Assembly (NCBI RefSeq): GCF_900089835.1
Contig: NZ_OANU01000023.1
Coordinates: 62,001 to 126,000 of the forward strand
DNA: 64,000 nucleotides
Reading direction: 5' to 3'
Source of the DNA: Vibrio thalassae
Lineage (GTDB): Bacteria; Pseudomonadota; Gammaproteobacteria; Enterobacterales; Vibrionaceae
The notes under the pieces are model-generated. The model did not search any database. It saw only the letters and a program-made list of their open reading frames with translations, and was not told the DNA's origin. A program made the translations under genes and the position numbers. Positions 36,209-45,399 of the stretch are shown piece after piece (position 1 is the stretch's first letter; each line of letters begins with the position of its first letter).

Positions 36209-36419
36209 ATCATAGGTAGAATTTCACCAAGTTAGCGATATCTCTCGCAATATTTATCACCTGTCTTTGTTCTTTAGCCTCAAGCTAGAAAAAGCCTCCT
36301 TGGTTAACGCTTCCATATAAGAAAAATTGCGACTAACTCGACATCTCATCCAAGGTAACTGATTGCATACCATGTTGATTCTTATTAAATTTAATAAAAC
36401 AGACAGCAGGGAGAAAGCG

Positions 36420-37796
36420 ATGCAACAACAAACCTTTAGCGAATTTATCAAACGTATTTTGATGCTCGGCGTGCCTATCGCTTTGCAAAGCTTACTGATG
36501 AGCAGCTTGGGGTTTGTTGATAGTTTAATGATCAGTCAATTAGGTACGCAGGAAGTCGCTGCTGCGGGTATTGGTGCGAGGATATTTTGGGTTTCTATCG
36601 TTTTCATCTGGGGATTAAGCTCCGGAATGGGGATTTTACTTGCGCAATATTGGGGCGCACAAGATGAGCATGGCTTAAAGAACAACCTTGCATTAGGCAC
36701 CATTGTGACGCAAATATTTGCCTTTCTTTGCTTTGCTATCTGCTTTTTTACGCCGCAATTACTGCCTCAACTATTTAATCCAAGTCGCGAAGTACTTGCA
36801 CTCTCTAGCCAATATGTACAACTGCTGGGCATCGCAACCCTGCTCTCAGGATTAACCATTGCTGCAGATACGGCACTGCGCTCCATTGGTCAAACGCAAA
36901 TCAATCTTTATCTGTCCATCATGGAGATTGGCCTCAACGTTACGTTGAACTACGTACTCATCTTCGGCCACTTTGGTGCCCCAAAACTTGGTTTATTTGG
37001 CGCAGGCATTGGCAGTGTGATCGCGCGTAGTATTCGTCTTGTTGCCGTCATCACGATTATCTATTCTCGATACCCTGTGCTTGCCATTCGCCTTGAGCAT
37101 ATATCCAATGCCTTTAAACCAGTGCTGGTTGGTAAGTTTTTCACGATTACTTACCCTATTGTTGTCGGAACCTTTATCTGGTGCGCAGGGATCTTTACCT
37201 TCCACTTGATTCTTGGCCGCATGGGCGAAACTGAACTGGCGACTATGGCTGTGATTACGCCGTTAGAGTCTATTGGGCTTTCTGTGGCTCATGGTTTATC
37301 TAGCGCTGTGGGTATAATGATTGGCAACAGTTTGGGTGCGAATCAGTTTGGACTCAGCACCATTTACGCACGCTGGGCATTCAAATCCGCCATTCTTCTT
37401 GGCGCTGTGCTCGGCGCACTGTTACTGATAATGCAAACAGCCATATTGCAGCTCTATGGCGCGCTATCGCCAGATCTTATTGACTTGATGACACTAAGCT
37501 TCCCAATTGTCGCGTTGAGTATCTTGATGCGCAGCATCAACATCACCTTGATTGTGGGGATTTTGCGTAGCGGCGGAGACAACAAATTTTGCATGAATAT
37601 GGACTTTGTTTGCCAGTGGGTGTGGGCAGTTCCACTCACCGCCTTAGGGGCGATGTTCTTTGACTGGTCGTTTCCAGTGGTATTATTAATGATGACATCA
37701 GAAGAGATCGTCAAAGCTTTCCCGGCTACTTGGCGTGTATTCAGCCATCGATGGGTCAACAATCTAACTGATAACGAAGTACGACCCACCGCTTAA
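36420..37796 (+). CDS. MATE-family multidrug/Na+ antiporter
   Basis: 458 residues with twelve membrane helices in two halves. Family marks are VPIALQSLLMSSLGFVDSLM, GTQEVAAAGIGARIFW and, in the second half, HGLSSAVGIMIGNSLGANQFG. It probably exports cationic drugs or metabolites in exchange for Na+ or H+. The ATG at 36420 is chosen because CAGGGAGAAAG precedes it; upstream in-frame codons lack hydrophobic or conserved character. It is divergent from urtA and the two share about 384 bases of promoter DNA. Confidence 0.88.
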   Translation: MQQQTFSEFIKRILMLGVPIALQSLLMSSLGFVDSLMISQLGTQEVAAAGIGARIFWVSIVFIWGLSSGMGILLAQYWGAQDEHGLKNNLALGTIVTQIFAFLCFAICFFTPQLLPQLFNPSREVLALSSQYVQLLGIATLLSGLTIAADTALRSIGQTQINLYLSIMEIGLNVTLNYVLIFGHFGAPKLGLFGAGIGSVIARSIRLVAVITIIYSRYPVLAIRLEHISNAFKPVLVGKFFTITYPIVVGTFIWCAGIFTFHLILGRMGETELATMAVITPLESIGLSVAHGLSSAVGIMIGNSLGANQFGLSTIYARWAFKSAILLGAVLGALLLIMQTAILQLYGALSPDLIDLMTLSFPIVALSILMRSINITLIVGILRSGGDNKFCMNMDFVCQWVWAVPLTALGAMFFDWSFPVVLLMMTSEEIVKAFPATWRVFSHRWVNNLTDNEVRPTA

Positions 37797-37813
37797 CATG
37801 AGCTTTCAGGCCA

Positions 37814-38659
37814 CTAACCAATTTCAAAAGAAGTCACACCAAAGGTTTTACTAAGTGCAATATCAGGACTGCCCTTGGTATACATGCGCGCTGTCTCAAA
37901 ACAGGCGGTCATTTGATGATTTGATGCCAACTCTAGTGCTGCTTTATTGGTTTCAGGGACATCTAGAAAAACCGGCTGATCTGGCTTAACACTCGAAGTA
38001 AGTCCAGTATAGAGCATGTTTGCAATACTCATTGAGTCAGCAAATAACGGTCCTATTTTATACCCGTCTTTGCACGGCCGAATAACCCCAATACCTTTAA
38101 TATCAGAAGGTGTACCAGCATACAAAGCCACACTGTTTGGTTGAAACAGCCATGATTGATAGAACGCTTCTCGATGCGACGGGAAAAAGGGAAGCAAGTA
38201 CTGCTGAGCTAAATCCAAACTTACACTATGCAAGGGCTTGATCGTCTCTTGGTCATATAAAGATGATGCGGTCAGGCTTTGATAGCGAATATTACGGTGT
38301 GACAAGGCAAATCCAGATCGCTTGTAGTTGCCCTGTTGGTCTACGACGCCATCCAAGGCCACATTGCAACCCTCTAAATAGGCCATACCTTTTCGCCAAA
38401 TTTGTATTCCATACCCTTTCCCCCGATACTCTGGTTTGACGATATAAAACCCCAAGAACCCAAAGCTGTGGTCATATTTGATCACAGAAATACATGCTAT
38501 CGGCTCACCGTCTAAACTCCCTATCAAAAAGCCGGACGGATCAGCAAAGAAGTACTGATGCGCATCATTGAGCCCTGAGTTCCAACCCTCTTTCGCCGCC
38601 CAATCCACCGCTAACTGCACCTCTTCCAAATTCATTTGTCTAATATGAAATCTTTTCAT
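37814..38659 (-). CDS. GNAT-family N-acetyltransferase
   Basis: 281 residues. The N-terminal domain has the acetyl-CoA binding motif YIVKPEYRGKGYGIQIW (R/Q-x-x-G-x-G/A) within a GNAT fold starting RFHIRQMNLEEVQLAVDWA. A second, GNAT-like C-terminal half ends DIALSKTFGVTSFEIG, as in DUF1248-type proteins. The substrate is unknown. AGGGG precedes the ATG at 38659; the longer upstream frame has no ribosome site. It is divergent from the CatB-like gene 131 bases away and convergent with the MATE gene. Confidence 0.85.
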   Translation of the reverse strand: MKRFHIRQMNLEEVQLAVDWAAKEGWNSGLNDAHQYFFADPSGFLIGSLDGEPIACISVIKYDHSFGFLGFYIVKPEYRGKGYGIQIWRKGMAYLEGCNVALDGVVDQQGNYKRSGFALSHRNIRYQSLTASSLYDQETIKPLHSVSLDLAQQYLLPFFPSHREAFYQSWLFQPNSVALYAGTPSDIKGIGVIRPCKDGYKIGPLFADSMSIANMLYTGLTSSVKPDQPVFLDVPETNKAALELASNHQMTACFETARMYTKGSPDIALSKTFGVTSFEIG

Positions 38660-38790
38660 ATTTTCCCCTTTCATTACGTCTACTGTTATAAGTAACTTAG
38701 TGGGCAATACAAACTTCGACAACAAGCTCATTGGAAGCAACTAAAGGTCGTGCTAGATTTTGTGAGTCATTACCAAAAAGAACGAAAGAC

Positions 38791-39456
38791 ATGCATACAT
38801 TTCCTAACTGGCTTCAGGGCGAAGTCATCAAATACAAGGTTACTAACCCTAATATTCAGGTTGGCGACTACTCCTATTACTCTGGCTTTTACCATGGCAA
38901 GAGCTTCGAAGATATTGCTGTGCGCTATCTACTGGGCGACAAACCCACGAGAGAATTTTGGGAAAGCGGTGCTTATACCGATATCGATAAACTGATCATC
39001 GGTAAATTTTGCTCTTTTGCGTCAGGGGCAACGTTTATGCTCGCGGGCAACCAAGGGCATCGACTTGATTGGATTTCTACCTTCCCATTCTCACAAGAAA
39101 CCTTCGGTGCAGATGTCAAAGATGGCTTTCAGAAAGCGGGCGACACCGTCATTGGCAACGATGTGTGGATTGGCAGTGAAGCGATGATTATGCCTGGTGT
39201 CAAAATCGGCGATGGCGCTGTCATTGGCGCTCGTTCGGTTATCACCAAAGACGTAGAGCCCTATGCCATTGTGGTTGGACATAATACGGTGATCAAAAAA
39301 CGTTTCAGCGAAGATCAGATCAATAAATTGCTTGAGATGCAGTGGTGGAACTGGCCTCTAGATACACTAAAGCAAGTTATGTCCGTAATGTGTAGCCCTG
39401 ATATTGATGCGTTGTATCAATACTACCAATCACATCCAGACTTAACGCATTCATGA
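38791..39456 (+). CDS. catB: CatB-type xenobiotic (chloramphenicol-like) O-acetyltransferase
   Basis: 221 residues, left-handed beta-helix hexapeptide family. The order of blocks follows type B chloramphenicol acetyltransferases: [48 protein letters not shown] with the catalytic His, [20 protein letters not shown], and MQWWNWP near the end. The usual GGNPAK loop reads [11 protein letters not shown] here, a deviation near the acetyl-CoA site. Chromosomal CatB-like genes are known in Vibrio and do not always confer clinical resistance. AAAGA lies before the ATG. Confidence 0.85.
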   Translation: MHTFPNWLQGEVIKYKVTNPNIQVGDYSYYSGFYHGKSFEDIAVRYLLGDKPTREFWESGAYTDIDKLIIGKFCSFASGATFMLAGNQGHRLDWISTFPFSQETFGADVKDGFQKAGDTVIGNDVWIGSEAMIMPGVKIGDGAVIGARSVITKDVEPYAIVVGHNTVIKKRFSEDQINKLLEMQWWNWPLDTLKQVMSVMCSPDIDALYQYYQSHPDLTHS

Positions 39457-39548
39457 TAACTATTTAAGTAAGTTAACTTATTGTCGCTTCATGTAAAACC
39501 TACCAGCTGCTGACAGGCCGTTAACTCGACAGTCGCGAATACATAGAC

Positions 39549-39581
39549 AATGACCTGAGAACACACATCTCTTAGGTCATT
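39549..39581 (+). promoter_or_regulatory. Hairpin covering the ribosome site of the next gene
   Basis: AATGACCT (39549-39556) pairs perfectly with AGGTCATT (39574-39581), and the inner GAGA/TCTT region adds partial pairing. The right arm holds the only Shine-Dalgarno-like AGGT for the ATG at 39583, so translation may be gated by this structure. Confidence 0.45.
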
Positions 39582-39582
39582 C

Positions 39583-40008
39583 ATGAACAAAAAATTCTCC
39601 CAAAAAGCGCTATTACTCATCTTATTTTTGAGCGTTTTGTCCTCCCCTACCTTTGCTGAAACTTGGCATAAACACTTCGACAAACCGTGGAAAAAGCACA
39701 AACATCATAAGAAAGAAGTTCACATTGTACACCACTATGAGCCACATAGATTGCCGGACTCCGCCGTTATGCTAGCCATCGCAGGCGTTACCTATGCGTT
39801 GATTGAAGGTCACTACTACAAAAAAGACAAGCACAAATACATTATCGTAGAGAAGCCACCAAACAGGCGTTATCGACTAGGACAAATGGTGAAAAAGCTC
39901 CCTGAAGGGGCAACAGCAGTAAATAAAAGAGGACAACAGTACTTTGTTTCGAGAGGAAATTGGTTTCTTGCGGTGAGCAATAGTAAATACGTTGTGGTTG
40001 AGCCATAG
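39583..40008 (+). CDS. DUF6515-like secreted His/Lys-rich protein
   Basis: 141 residues. A signal peptide (to about TFAE) is followed by a His/Lys-rich segment (residues about 28-50: HKHFDKPWKKHKHHKK, VHIVHHYEPH), a hydrophobic stretch (SAVMLAIAGVTYALIEG), and a C-terminal domain with LGQMVKKLPEGATAV and YFVSRGNWFLAV, which resembles the small DUF6515 repeat. The His-rich part could bind metal. The function is unknown. Confidence 0.65.
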   Translation: MNKKFSQKALLLILFLSVLSSPTFAETWHKHFDKPWKKHKHHKKEVHIVHHYEPHRLPDSAVMLAIAGVTYALIEGHYYKKDKHKYIIVEKPPNRRYRLGQMVKKLPEGATAVNKRGQQYFVSRGNWFLAVSNSKYVVVEP

Positions 40009-40094
40009 CTCTTAAAGAAGGGGGAGACTTAGGCGATACTCACATGAACTGCTTTAGGGAGTATCGCTTACTTTTCAAATCCTTGAAAGGCTGG

Positions 40095-40259
40095 TTACAT
40101 AACCCAAGTTAGGCTTAGTAACAAAACTACAGCTGAAGTCGCAAGATACATAGTTAGGATAGTTGCGATCTCACCTAGAGTAGAAGTTGAAGATTTTGAT
40201 GCTTTTTCTACTTCTGTAGTTTTCTCAGTGTCCAATGTTGATAGAAGTGCTGCGTTCAT
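40095..40259 (-). CDS. Small single-pass membrane protein
   Basis: 54 residues: a polar, charged N-terminal half (LDTEKTTEVEKASKSSTST) and one hydrophobic helix (IATILTMYLATSAVVLLLSLTW). AAGGTAG lies close before the ATG at 40259, which supports it as a real gene. It is monocistronic. I do not recognise a family. Confidence 0.55.
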   Translation of the reverse strand: MNAALLSTLDTEKTTEVEKASKSSTSTLGEIATILTMYLATSAVVLLLSLTWVM

Positions 40260-40588
40260 TATCTCTACCTTATGTAATAACATTTCAAAAGACAGAGCGA
40301 ATTTTACTCATTTCGTGACAAAGGTCAAATGTTTTAAGTAATTTAATTACAAGTAATTTTATGAACTCTTGATTAGTTTATCTAATCCACATCGGCAAAC
40401 TTTGTGAATGTTATTAGACTTTAAAAGCGCCGCGTAAAACTCGAGATAAACTGACGCTTTGTACTTCCATTCTAACCGTAATCCAGTGTATGGGTATTTA
40501 CTGTGCGCAACGAACCTCACGTAAAAACAAAGCAGCCTACTTTTAATGAGCGCTACGTCTCATCATAAAGCATCAATTCAATCAATAT
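40260..40588. other. Intergenic region
   Basis: About 330 bases hold the promoter of the small membrane protein gene (minus strand). I see no other gene, strong hairpin or clear operator. Confidence 0.4.
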
Positions 40589-41362
40589 TTAACGATTATC
40601 AATAGCTTTAGTTCGGCTTTGTAAGCGTTTAGCAGATAAGACAAACCCTTTACGCGCATTTTCAACAATGGGAGAGCCATGTGCAGGTAACAAAGAGTCA
40701 TAGTTTAGCATTGCCTTTTCCATTAGCTCACTTGAGTCTGGCTTCGCCATTTTCAGCCATCCTGGGCCAAAATTACATGCAGAAATAAAACCCATTCTTG
40801 GCATCATCCATTTCGCTAGCCAATTGAAATATTCATCAGGTCGAGACCAATTTTGCATGCTGTCGCCTGATATCAAAATACCGTTGTCACGCTGCATCAG
40901 AATTAAACCCTCTTTGGGCGAACTCGTCGCAAATTCATGATAAGACGCATTTCTGATTGGCAGAGCATCACCTGATTTGAGAATTCGGTCAGCGCGATAG
41001 TATTCTGAACTTTTTTCTAGTGAAAACCCTTTTAAATAAGGGGCATCCACCGACCACAAGGTTGCACCAAACGTTTCTTTGTAAAAAGGGTCATCAAAAC
41101 CATGAAACGCCGCAAGACGAATAATGTGTTTGACATCACCTAGTTCATCTAACTCAGCAATACCTTTTTCATCCAATCTCACCGAGTTAATTAAGATAAG
41201 CTCCCCACCTTGTTTAACTACAATCATATTTCGGCTAAAGACCTGACTAAACGGCCCCCATTTAGGATGTGGCACTTTCATAGACACTGACCCTGTAACC
41301 AAATAAATATTTGCTAATACTTGAGTCAACTCACCATGCGGTAGTGCTTGTGGGTAGTTCAT
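40589..41362 (-). CDS. Metallo-beta-lactamase-fold protein with degenerate metal site (DUF4336-like)
   Basis: 257 residues. The strand order and the blocks NMIVVKQGGELILINSVRLDEKG, GDVKHIIRLAAFHGFDDPF, DNGILISGDSMQNW and LLPAHGSPIVENA follow the metallo-beta-lactamase fold. The usual THxHxDH motif is replaced by AAFHGFDD, so only one His and Asp remain, while the Asp in GDSMQ and the late His in PAHG are kept. This looks like the DUF4336-type subgroup, in which activity is unproven. The gene is alone on the minus strand. Confidence 0.65.
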   Translation of the reverse strand: MNYPQALPHGELTQVLANIYLVTGSVSMKVPHPKWGPFSQVFSRNMIVVKQGGELILINSVRLDEKGIAELDELGDVKHIIRLAAFHGFDDPFYKETFGATLWSVDAPYLKGFSLEKSSEYYRADRILKSGDALPIRNASYHEFATSSPKEGLILMQRDNGILISGDSMQNWSRPDEYFNWLAKWMMPRMGFISACNFGPGWLKMAKPDSSELMEKAMLNYDSLLPAHGSPIVENARKGFVLSAKRLQSRTKAIDNR

Positions 41363-41664
41363 TAGGCCACCTTAATATGCAAACTTGCTTTGATTATAGA
41401 CAACCTCCGACAAATCACTACGTTACGTGACATCAAGTCAATCAATAGATCTTTATAATCCAATAACCGACCAGTATGAACATCTCAGATGACGACTAAT
41501 CATTAACGTCTATTGAATGCTTGCTTACATAGTAAATCGCAATACTGACGGCTAGCACCCCTTCTTCGAGTGAGCTTCTAGACGGAACGGCTCGATTTTT
41601 ATTCATTCTAAATTGCCCAAATTACCAATAGGGATTATTGGCAATTCAACGCGAAACTCTAACT
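41363..41664. other. Divergent intergenic region
   Basis: About 300 bases lie between the metallo-beta-lactamase-fold gene and the acyltransferase gene. It must hold both promoters. I see no firm element. Confidence 0.4.
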
Positions 41665-42594
41665 ATGAATATTGTAAAAAGACCACAGTTTTCGATGCGA
41701 ATGCTTGCTCCTAAGTACTGGGGGATCTGGTGCGCTTTTGGCTTGCTCGCTGTTATCGTAAACGTGCTTCCCTACCCTTTATTGCGTGTCTTAGGGACGG
41801 GCACTGGATTATTGGCGAAGAAAATACTCAAGAAAAGATCCCACGTTGCTGCGCAAAACCTGGCACTTTGCTTTCCAAATTACACCCCTCAACAACGTGA
41901 TCTAATACTGAGAAACACATTTAAACGTACTGGCATGGCACTGTTTGAAACCGGTATGGCTTGGTTTTGGCCTGATTGGCGCTTGCGCAGAATCTCTTCA
42001 GTCGTTGACCGAGAAACCCTTTTACAACAGGAAGATGCAGGGCGAGGTACCTTGGTCGTGTGCAGTCATCACCTAAATCTAGAAATGACCGCTTCAATAT
42101 TCGGTCAGTTTGCTCAGGGTTTTGGCGTTTATCGACCTCATTCAAATCTGGTTTACGAATTTATTCAACACCGAGGCCGTACACGAAGTGGTCATCAAAT
42201 GATTGACAGGACAGACGTAAGAACCATGCTTAGAGTTCTTAAAAAAGGATATCGACTGTGGTATTTACCAGACCACGATTATGGTCATCACAACTCTGTT
42301 TTTGCGCCGTTTTTTGCTGTTCAGCACGCTGCCGTAACCGCTGGCCCGAGCGTTCTAATTGATGCGACAAATTGCGCCGTCATCTCTGGCGTGACGGTAT
42401 TGGAAGATAATCATTATACGTTGCATATTGGCAAGGATTTGAGCCCACAAATCCCAAGACGCGATCCTGAAACCACGGCCAAGGTTTTAAATAAAGAGTT
42501 AGAAGTCATGATCAAACGTGACATTCCTGCTTGGATGTGGCTTCACAAACGCTTTAAAACTCGCCCGGAAGGCGCAGCCAGTCTCTATACATAA
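41665..42594 (+). CDS. LpxL/LpxM-family lipid A acyltransferase
   Basis: 309 residues. One N-terminal membrane anchor (WGIWCAFGLLAVIVNVLPYP) precedes the lysophospholipid acyltransferase-like domain. The catalytic HX4E motif is visible in VCSHHLNLEM, and the later LPDHDYGHHNSVFAPFF block is typical of LpxL/HtrB. It transfers a secondary acyl chain onto lipid A at the inner membrane. The start at 41665 is chosen by comparison with the family; the in-frame codons from 41638 may also be used, as neither has a good ribosome site. Confidence 0.85.
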   Translation: MNIVKRPQFSMRMLAPKYWGIWCAFGLLAVIVNVLPYPLLRVLGTGTGLLAKKILKKRSHVAAQNLALCFPNYTPQQRDLILRNTFKRTGMALFETGMAWFWPDWRLRRISSVVDRETLLQQEDAGRGTLVVCSHHLNLEMTASIFGQFAQGFGVYRPHSNLVYEFIQHRGRTRSGHQMIDRTDVRTMLRVLKKGYRLWYLPDHDYGHHNSVFAPFFAVQHAAVTAGPSVLIDATNCAVISGVTVLEDNHYTLHIGKDLSPQIPRRDPETTAKVLNKELEVMIKRDIPAWMWLHKRFKTRPEGAASLYT

Positions 42595-42639
42595 TAGGCC
42601 GTATTCACCCGATAAAAATAACCTGTACCGCTAAACGAG

Positions 42640-43068
42640 ATGACTCCTATGTATCGAGCGCTAGTTCTACTATCAATGTTCACCTTAGCCTTACCTGTAA
42701 AGTCAATGGGGTTTGAAACACTAAATATCGACCAACCCGCTATCCATTACTCAGACTTGGCCTTTCCCAATGACAATAACATCCAACCCAACCGTAGTGA
42801 CTTTTCCATCAATAACTTTATATTGATGAGCAGCGACGAGGGAGAAGGTTGGGCTGTTGTCACTGTCACCAATACATCTTCAGCTAAAAGGACTCTCGAT
42901 CACAACCAACTCATCGCGATTTTAGCGAATGGGTAGCGTATTTTTTCGCAAGACTTCCATACAACCGTTAATGGACATAAAACGACGTCCATCACCATCA
43001 ATTTTGGCTGGAATAGGTTCCCGATATTAACCATATACTCAAGATACTCAAGATACTCAAGAAATTAG
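42640..43068 (+). pseudogene. Small secreted protein gene interrupted by an in-frame TAG
   Basis: A signal peptide (MYRALVLLSMFTLALPVKS) precedes a beta-rich domain (FILMSSDEGEGWAVVTVTN, SSAKRTLDHNQLIAILANG). A TAG at 42934-42936 stops the frame after 98 codons, but the same frame continues with protein-like sequence (RIFSQDFHTTVNGHKTTSIT, INFGWNRFPILTIYS) to a second stop at 43066. The join LANG-stop-RIF suggests a CAG to TAG change. The read-through product would be about 142 residues. Family unknown. The C-terminus contains the 9-bp repeat noted separately. Confidence 0.55.
43036..43062 (+). repeat. Three tandem copies of TACTCAAGA
   Basis: Three perfect 9-base units lie in frame with the interrupted secreted-protein gene and would encode YSR three times just before its final stop. 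They are too few and short for a CRISPR. Confidence 0.95.
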
Positions 43069-43093
43069 GAATCAATGTCCCTTTTCATATCCA

Positions 43094-43123
43094 AAAAAAC
43101 CAGTCACTTAAGACTAGTTTTTA
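43094..43123. terminator. Terminator between two convergent genes
   Basis: AACCAGTC pairs with GACTAGTT (one mismatch) around ACTTAA, with A-run before and T-run after. It can serve the secreted-protein gene and the minus-strand acyltransferase gene. Confidence 0.7.
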
Positions 43124-43151
43124 TGGTTTCGAACCTGCAAAGTTGCCGCTA

Positions 43152-44282
43152 CTAAGCCGAAAGTTTCTCGCGTTCTTTGATGATATTTTTTACCGGATTT
43201 GCGTAACTATCAATTAAGAACTGGTGAGCTCCCTCTGGCAGCGAATCCAGTTTGTTTTGTAACATCGCTCGAGTCGTACCAGTAATAAACTCATCTTCCA
43301 AACCTGCCGCTAACTTATTGATTGGGAAGAGCGTATAGTTCTCATGTATCTGGCGATCGATCTCTTCAGCAAGGGCTTCTGGTGTTTCAAAATCTTGGTC
43401 GATCACGCTGCCGAACACGACATGTACACTATCCTTTCGACCAATAATCCCTTGGACAATGCTCTCGATATCTTCAAACTCACCTTTCTGATAATTGCCA
43501 TGCGTCGCTTTTTCATAGAGCTCTTTAGCTTTCGCTATGTCGCACGGATCGTTTTCATAAGAAATTGAAACAGGGACAATCTTCAAAGAGCGGATGTACT
43601 CAGAAAAAGGGATTTTCTGTTTGCGTCCTTCAACATGGAACATCTTAAGAATCGCTGGATCGGTATAGTCATTACCATCTTTTGCGCGACCTTCTTTTTG
43701 GGCGATCCAAATGGAATTACCTGTGTCCAATGAATGTTTGATGTATGAAGACAGCGTTCCTAACGCTTTCATCATTTCACGTGGGCCTTTTACAGAGCGC
43801 TTAACAATAAAACTCTTATTTAGACGCATCAACTCTGTGGCACAGGGCTTTTTCAGTAGGTTATCACCAATGGCAATACGAACCGTTCTATGGTTCCCCT
43901 CGTGAAGACCATAATTGACCAAAGCAGGGTCCATGGCGATGTCACGGTGATTAGAAACAAATAGGTATGAGGTATTCTTATCGAGTTTATCGAGGCCTTT
44001 GTAAACCACGCCTTTGGTGGTGCTATTCAAAGTCTGCTCTAGGTACTTTTTCACCTCAAGCTGAATCGCTTCAACACTATCCAGTTTCGCCCACTTAAAC
44101 TTCAAGTAGACTTTAACCATCGGGCTCATTAAAGCCTTGAACCAAGCAGCGTGACTTGAAAAGCGATGTTGCAAAATTGCATCTATAAATTCTGCGTCAT
44201 TAATCAAACGATCAATCGCAGCAGGAATCTCTTCGTCATTGTACGGACGAATATCAATATACGGGTCGTTTTCTATAGTCAT
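43152..44282 (-). CDS. PlsC-like acyltransferase family protein
   Basis: 376 residues, soluble-looking. The acyltransferase block LFVSNHRDIAMDPALVNYGL carries the NHxxxxD-like motif with one extra residue, a form known in a subgroup of these proteins. IWIAQKEGRAKDGND is the second substrate block, equivalent to EGTR. KIVPVSISYENDPCD is the later conserved strand. It probably acylates glycerolipid or a similar acceptor; the exact substrate is unknown. There is no clear ribosome site before the ATG at 44282. Confidence 0.75.
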   Translation of the reverse strand: MTIENDPYIDIRPYNDEEIPAAIDRLINDAEFIDAILQHRFSSHAAWFKALMSPMVKVYLKFKWAKLDSVEAIQLEVKKYLEQTLNSTTKGVVYKGLDKLDKNTSYLFVSNHRDIAMDPALVNYGLHEGNHRTVRIAIGDNLLKKPCATELMRLNKSFIVKRSVKGPREMMKALGTLSSYIKHSLDTGNSIWIAQKEGRAKDGNDYTDPAILKMFHVEGRKQKIPFSEYIRSLKIVPVSISYENDPCDIAKAKELYEKATHGNYQKGEFEDIESIVQGIIGRKDSVHVVFGSVIDQDFETPEALAEEIDRQIHENYTLFPINKLAAGLEDEFITGTTRAMLQNKLDSLPEGAHQFLIDSYANPVKNIIKEREKLSA

Positions 44283-44481
44283 GTTTGTTACATCAAATTA
44301 AAAGCTGCACTATTCTACGCTTAGTGTCTAAAGACCGCAGCTAACTTAAGTCTATTTTTGTTAAGGTCAGACCACACTTTTGCATGATTGTTCAGCACAG
44401 CGCACATAAAAGTGCGATCTTTGGTTGGATTTGGGATTCACTCACGGTAACCTACGCGCAGATTAACTACTTAAGATCATC

Positions 44482-45090
44482 ATGAATCACGCCATTGACT
44501 TTCAATCCATCAGCTACGATTTGCTGACCATTACACCTCGTAAACACACCCTACATAATCAGCTGTTCCGAGTTGAAAGTGGCAAGGTGTTGTTAAAGCT
44601 TGGTAAAAACGAATACGTCTATAGTACCGGTGACGCATTCTGGTTACCGTTGGATTGTCTGATGAGTTTAACCATCTTGCCAACGAGTCAGGTGAGTGCA
44701 GTGAAATTCTCTGTCCGGTTAACGGATGCTTTTCCCAAGCAAGCTGGTAAGGTCAACATAAGCCCGCTGACTTCCGCGCTCTTAGATAGGCTTCTTATTG
44801 AAAGTCGTGTTGATATCACCAAGGACTTGCTTCAAGTCATTCGTCGTGATGTGACGAAGCTTTCTCCAAAGCTCTCACAAACTCAAGAATGCTTAGCGGT
44901 AAGTCAATGGAAACCGTACAGTGAGACGATTTCTGGCGAACTCGCACTCGCGCTGCTCATAAGGGAAGCTCGAAAGCAAAGACTATCTGGGATCAAATTA
45001 GAGGCTATCTGCGACAATCTTTTTGCAGGAAATAAAGAGCAACTTCAATTACTGTCTCAAAGCTTATTGGGCAACACTGAGCTCAGTTAA
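44482..45090 (+). CDS. AraC-type cupin sensor-like protein without a clear DNA-binding domain
   Basis: 202 residues. The first 80 residues look like an AraC-type cupin (LFRVESGKVLLKLGKNEYVYSTGDAFWLPL). The remainder is helical (DITKDLLQVIRRDVTKLSPK, SGELALALLIREARKQRLSG) and ends without the two helix-turn-helix units expected of AraC regulators. It could be a shortened regulator or a free-standing sensor. It lies 309 bases ahead of the photolyase-like gene on the same strand, so a link is possible but unproven. Confidence 0.55.
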   Translation: MNHAIDFQSISYDLLTITPRKHTLHNQLFRVESGKVLLKLGKNEYVYSTGDAFWLPLDCLMSLTILPTSQVSAVKFSVRLTDAFPKQAGKVNISPLTSALLDRLLIESRVDITKDLLQVIRRDVTKLSPKLSQTQECLAVSQWKPYSETISGELALALLIREARKQRLSGIKLEAICDNLFAGNKEQLQLLSQSLLGNTELS

Positions 45091-45399
45091 TTGACCGCAG
45101 AGTACACCCTCCTATTTCTAGCTTTTCCTACTACTTTACTCGGCGTCTCTGGTTGAACGACTATCATCAGAGACGACACCTCTCATAACAAACAACTATT
45201 CAATACTATTGACTATTAAAGAAGTTATATAACCGTCCTAGGTGATTAGCACTAAGCTAGATAAAGATCTTACTTCAAACATAGTAATAAAGCTGTTATT
45301 GGACGCCTCAATAGCGTTATTAGAATTAATCCATTGGTCTTCTGAGAAATATGTACTCGCTTTACGTAGATATGAGTCAGGACACCAAAGAGGTTAATA
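45091..45399. other. Intergenic region before the photolyase-like gene
   Basis: About 309 bases, AT-rich towards the right. It should hold the photolyase-like promoter. I looked for a light-response ECF-sigma motif (TGATCC-type) and did not find a convincing one. Confidence 0.4.

Noticed and set aside
43036..43062. Short tandem repeat considered as a CRISPR start
   Set aside because: Units are nine bases with no spacers, and no cas genes are present.
45091..45399. Light-responsive ECF-sigma promoter for the photolyase-like gene
   Set aside because: No convincing TGATCC-type -35 with a matching -10 at correct spacing was found.
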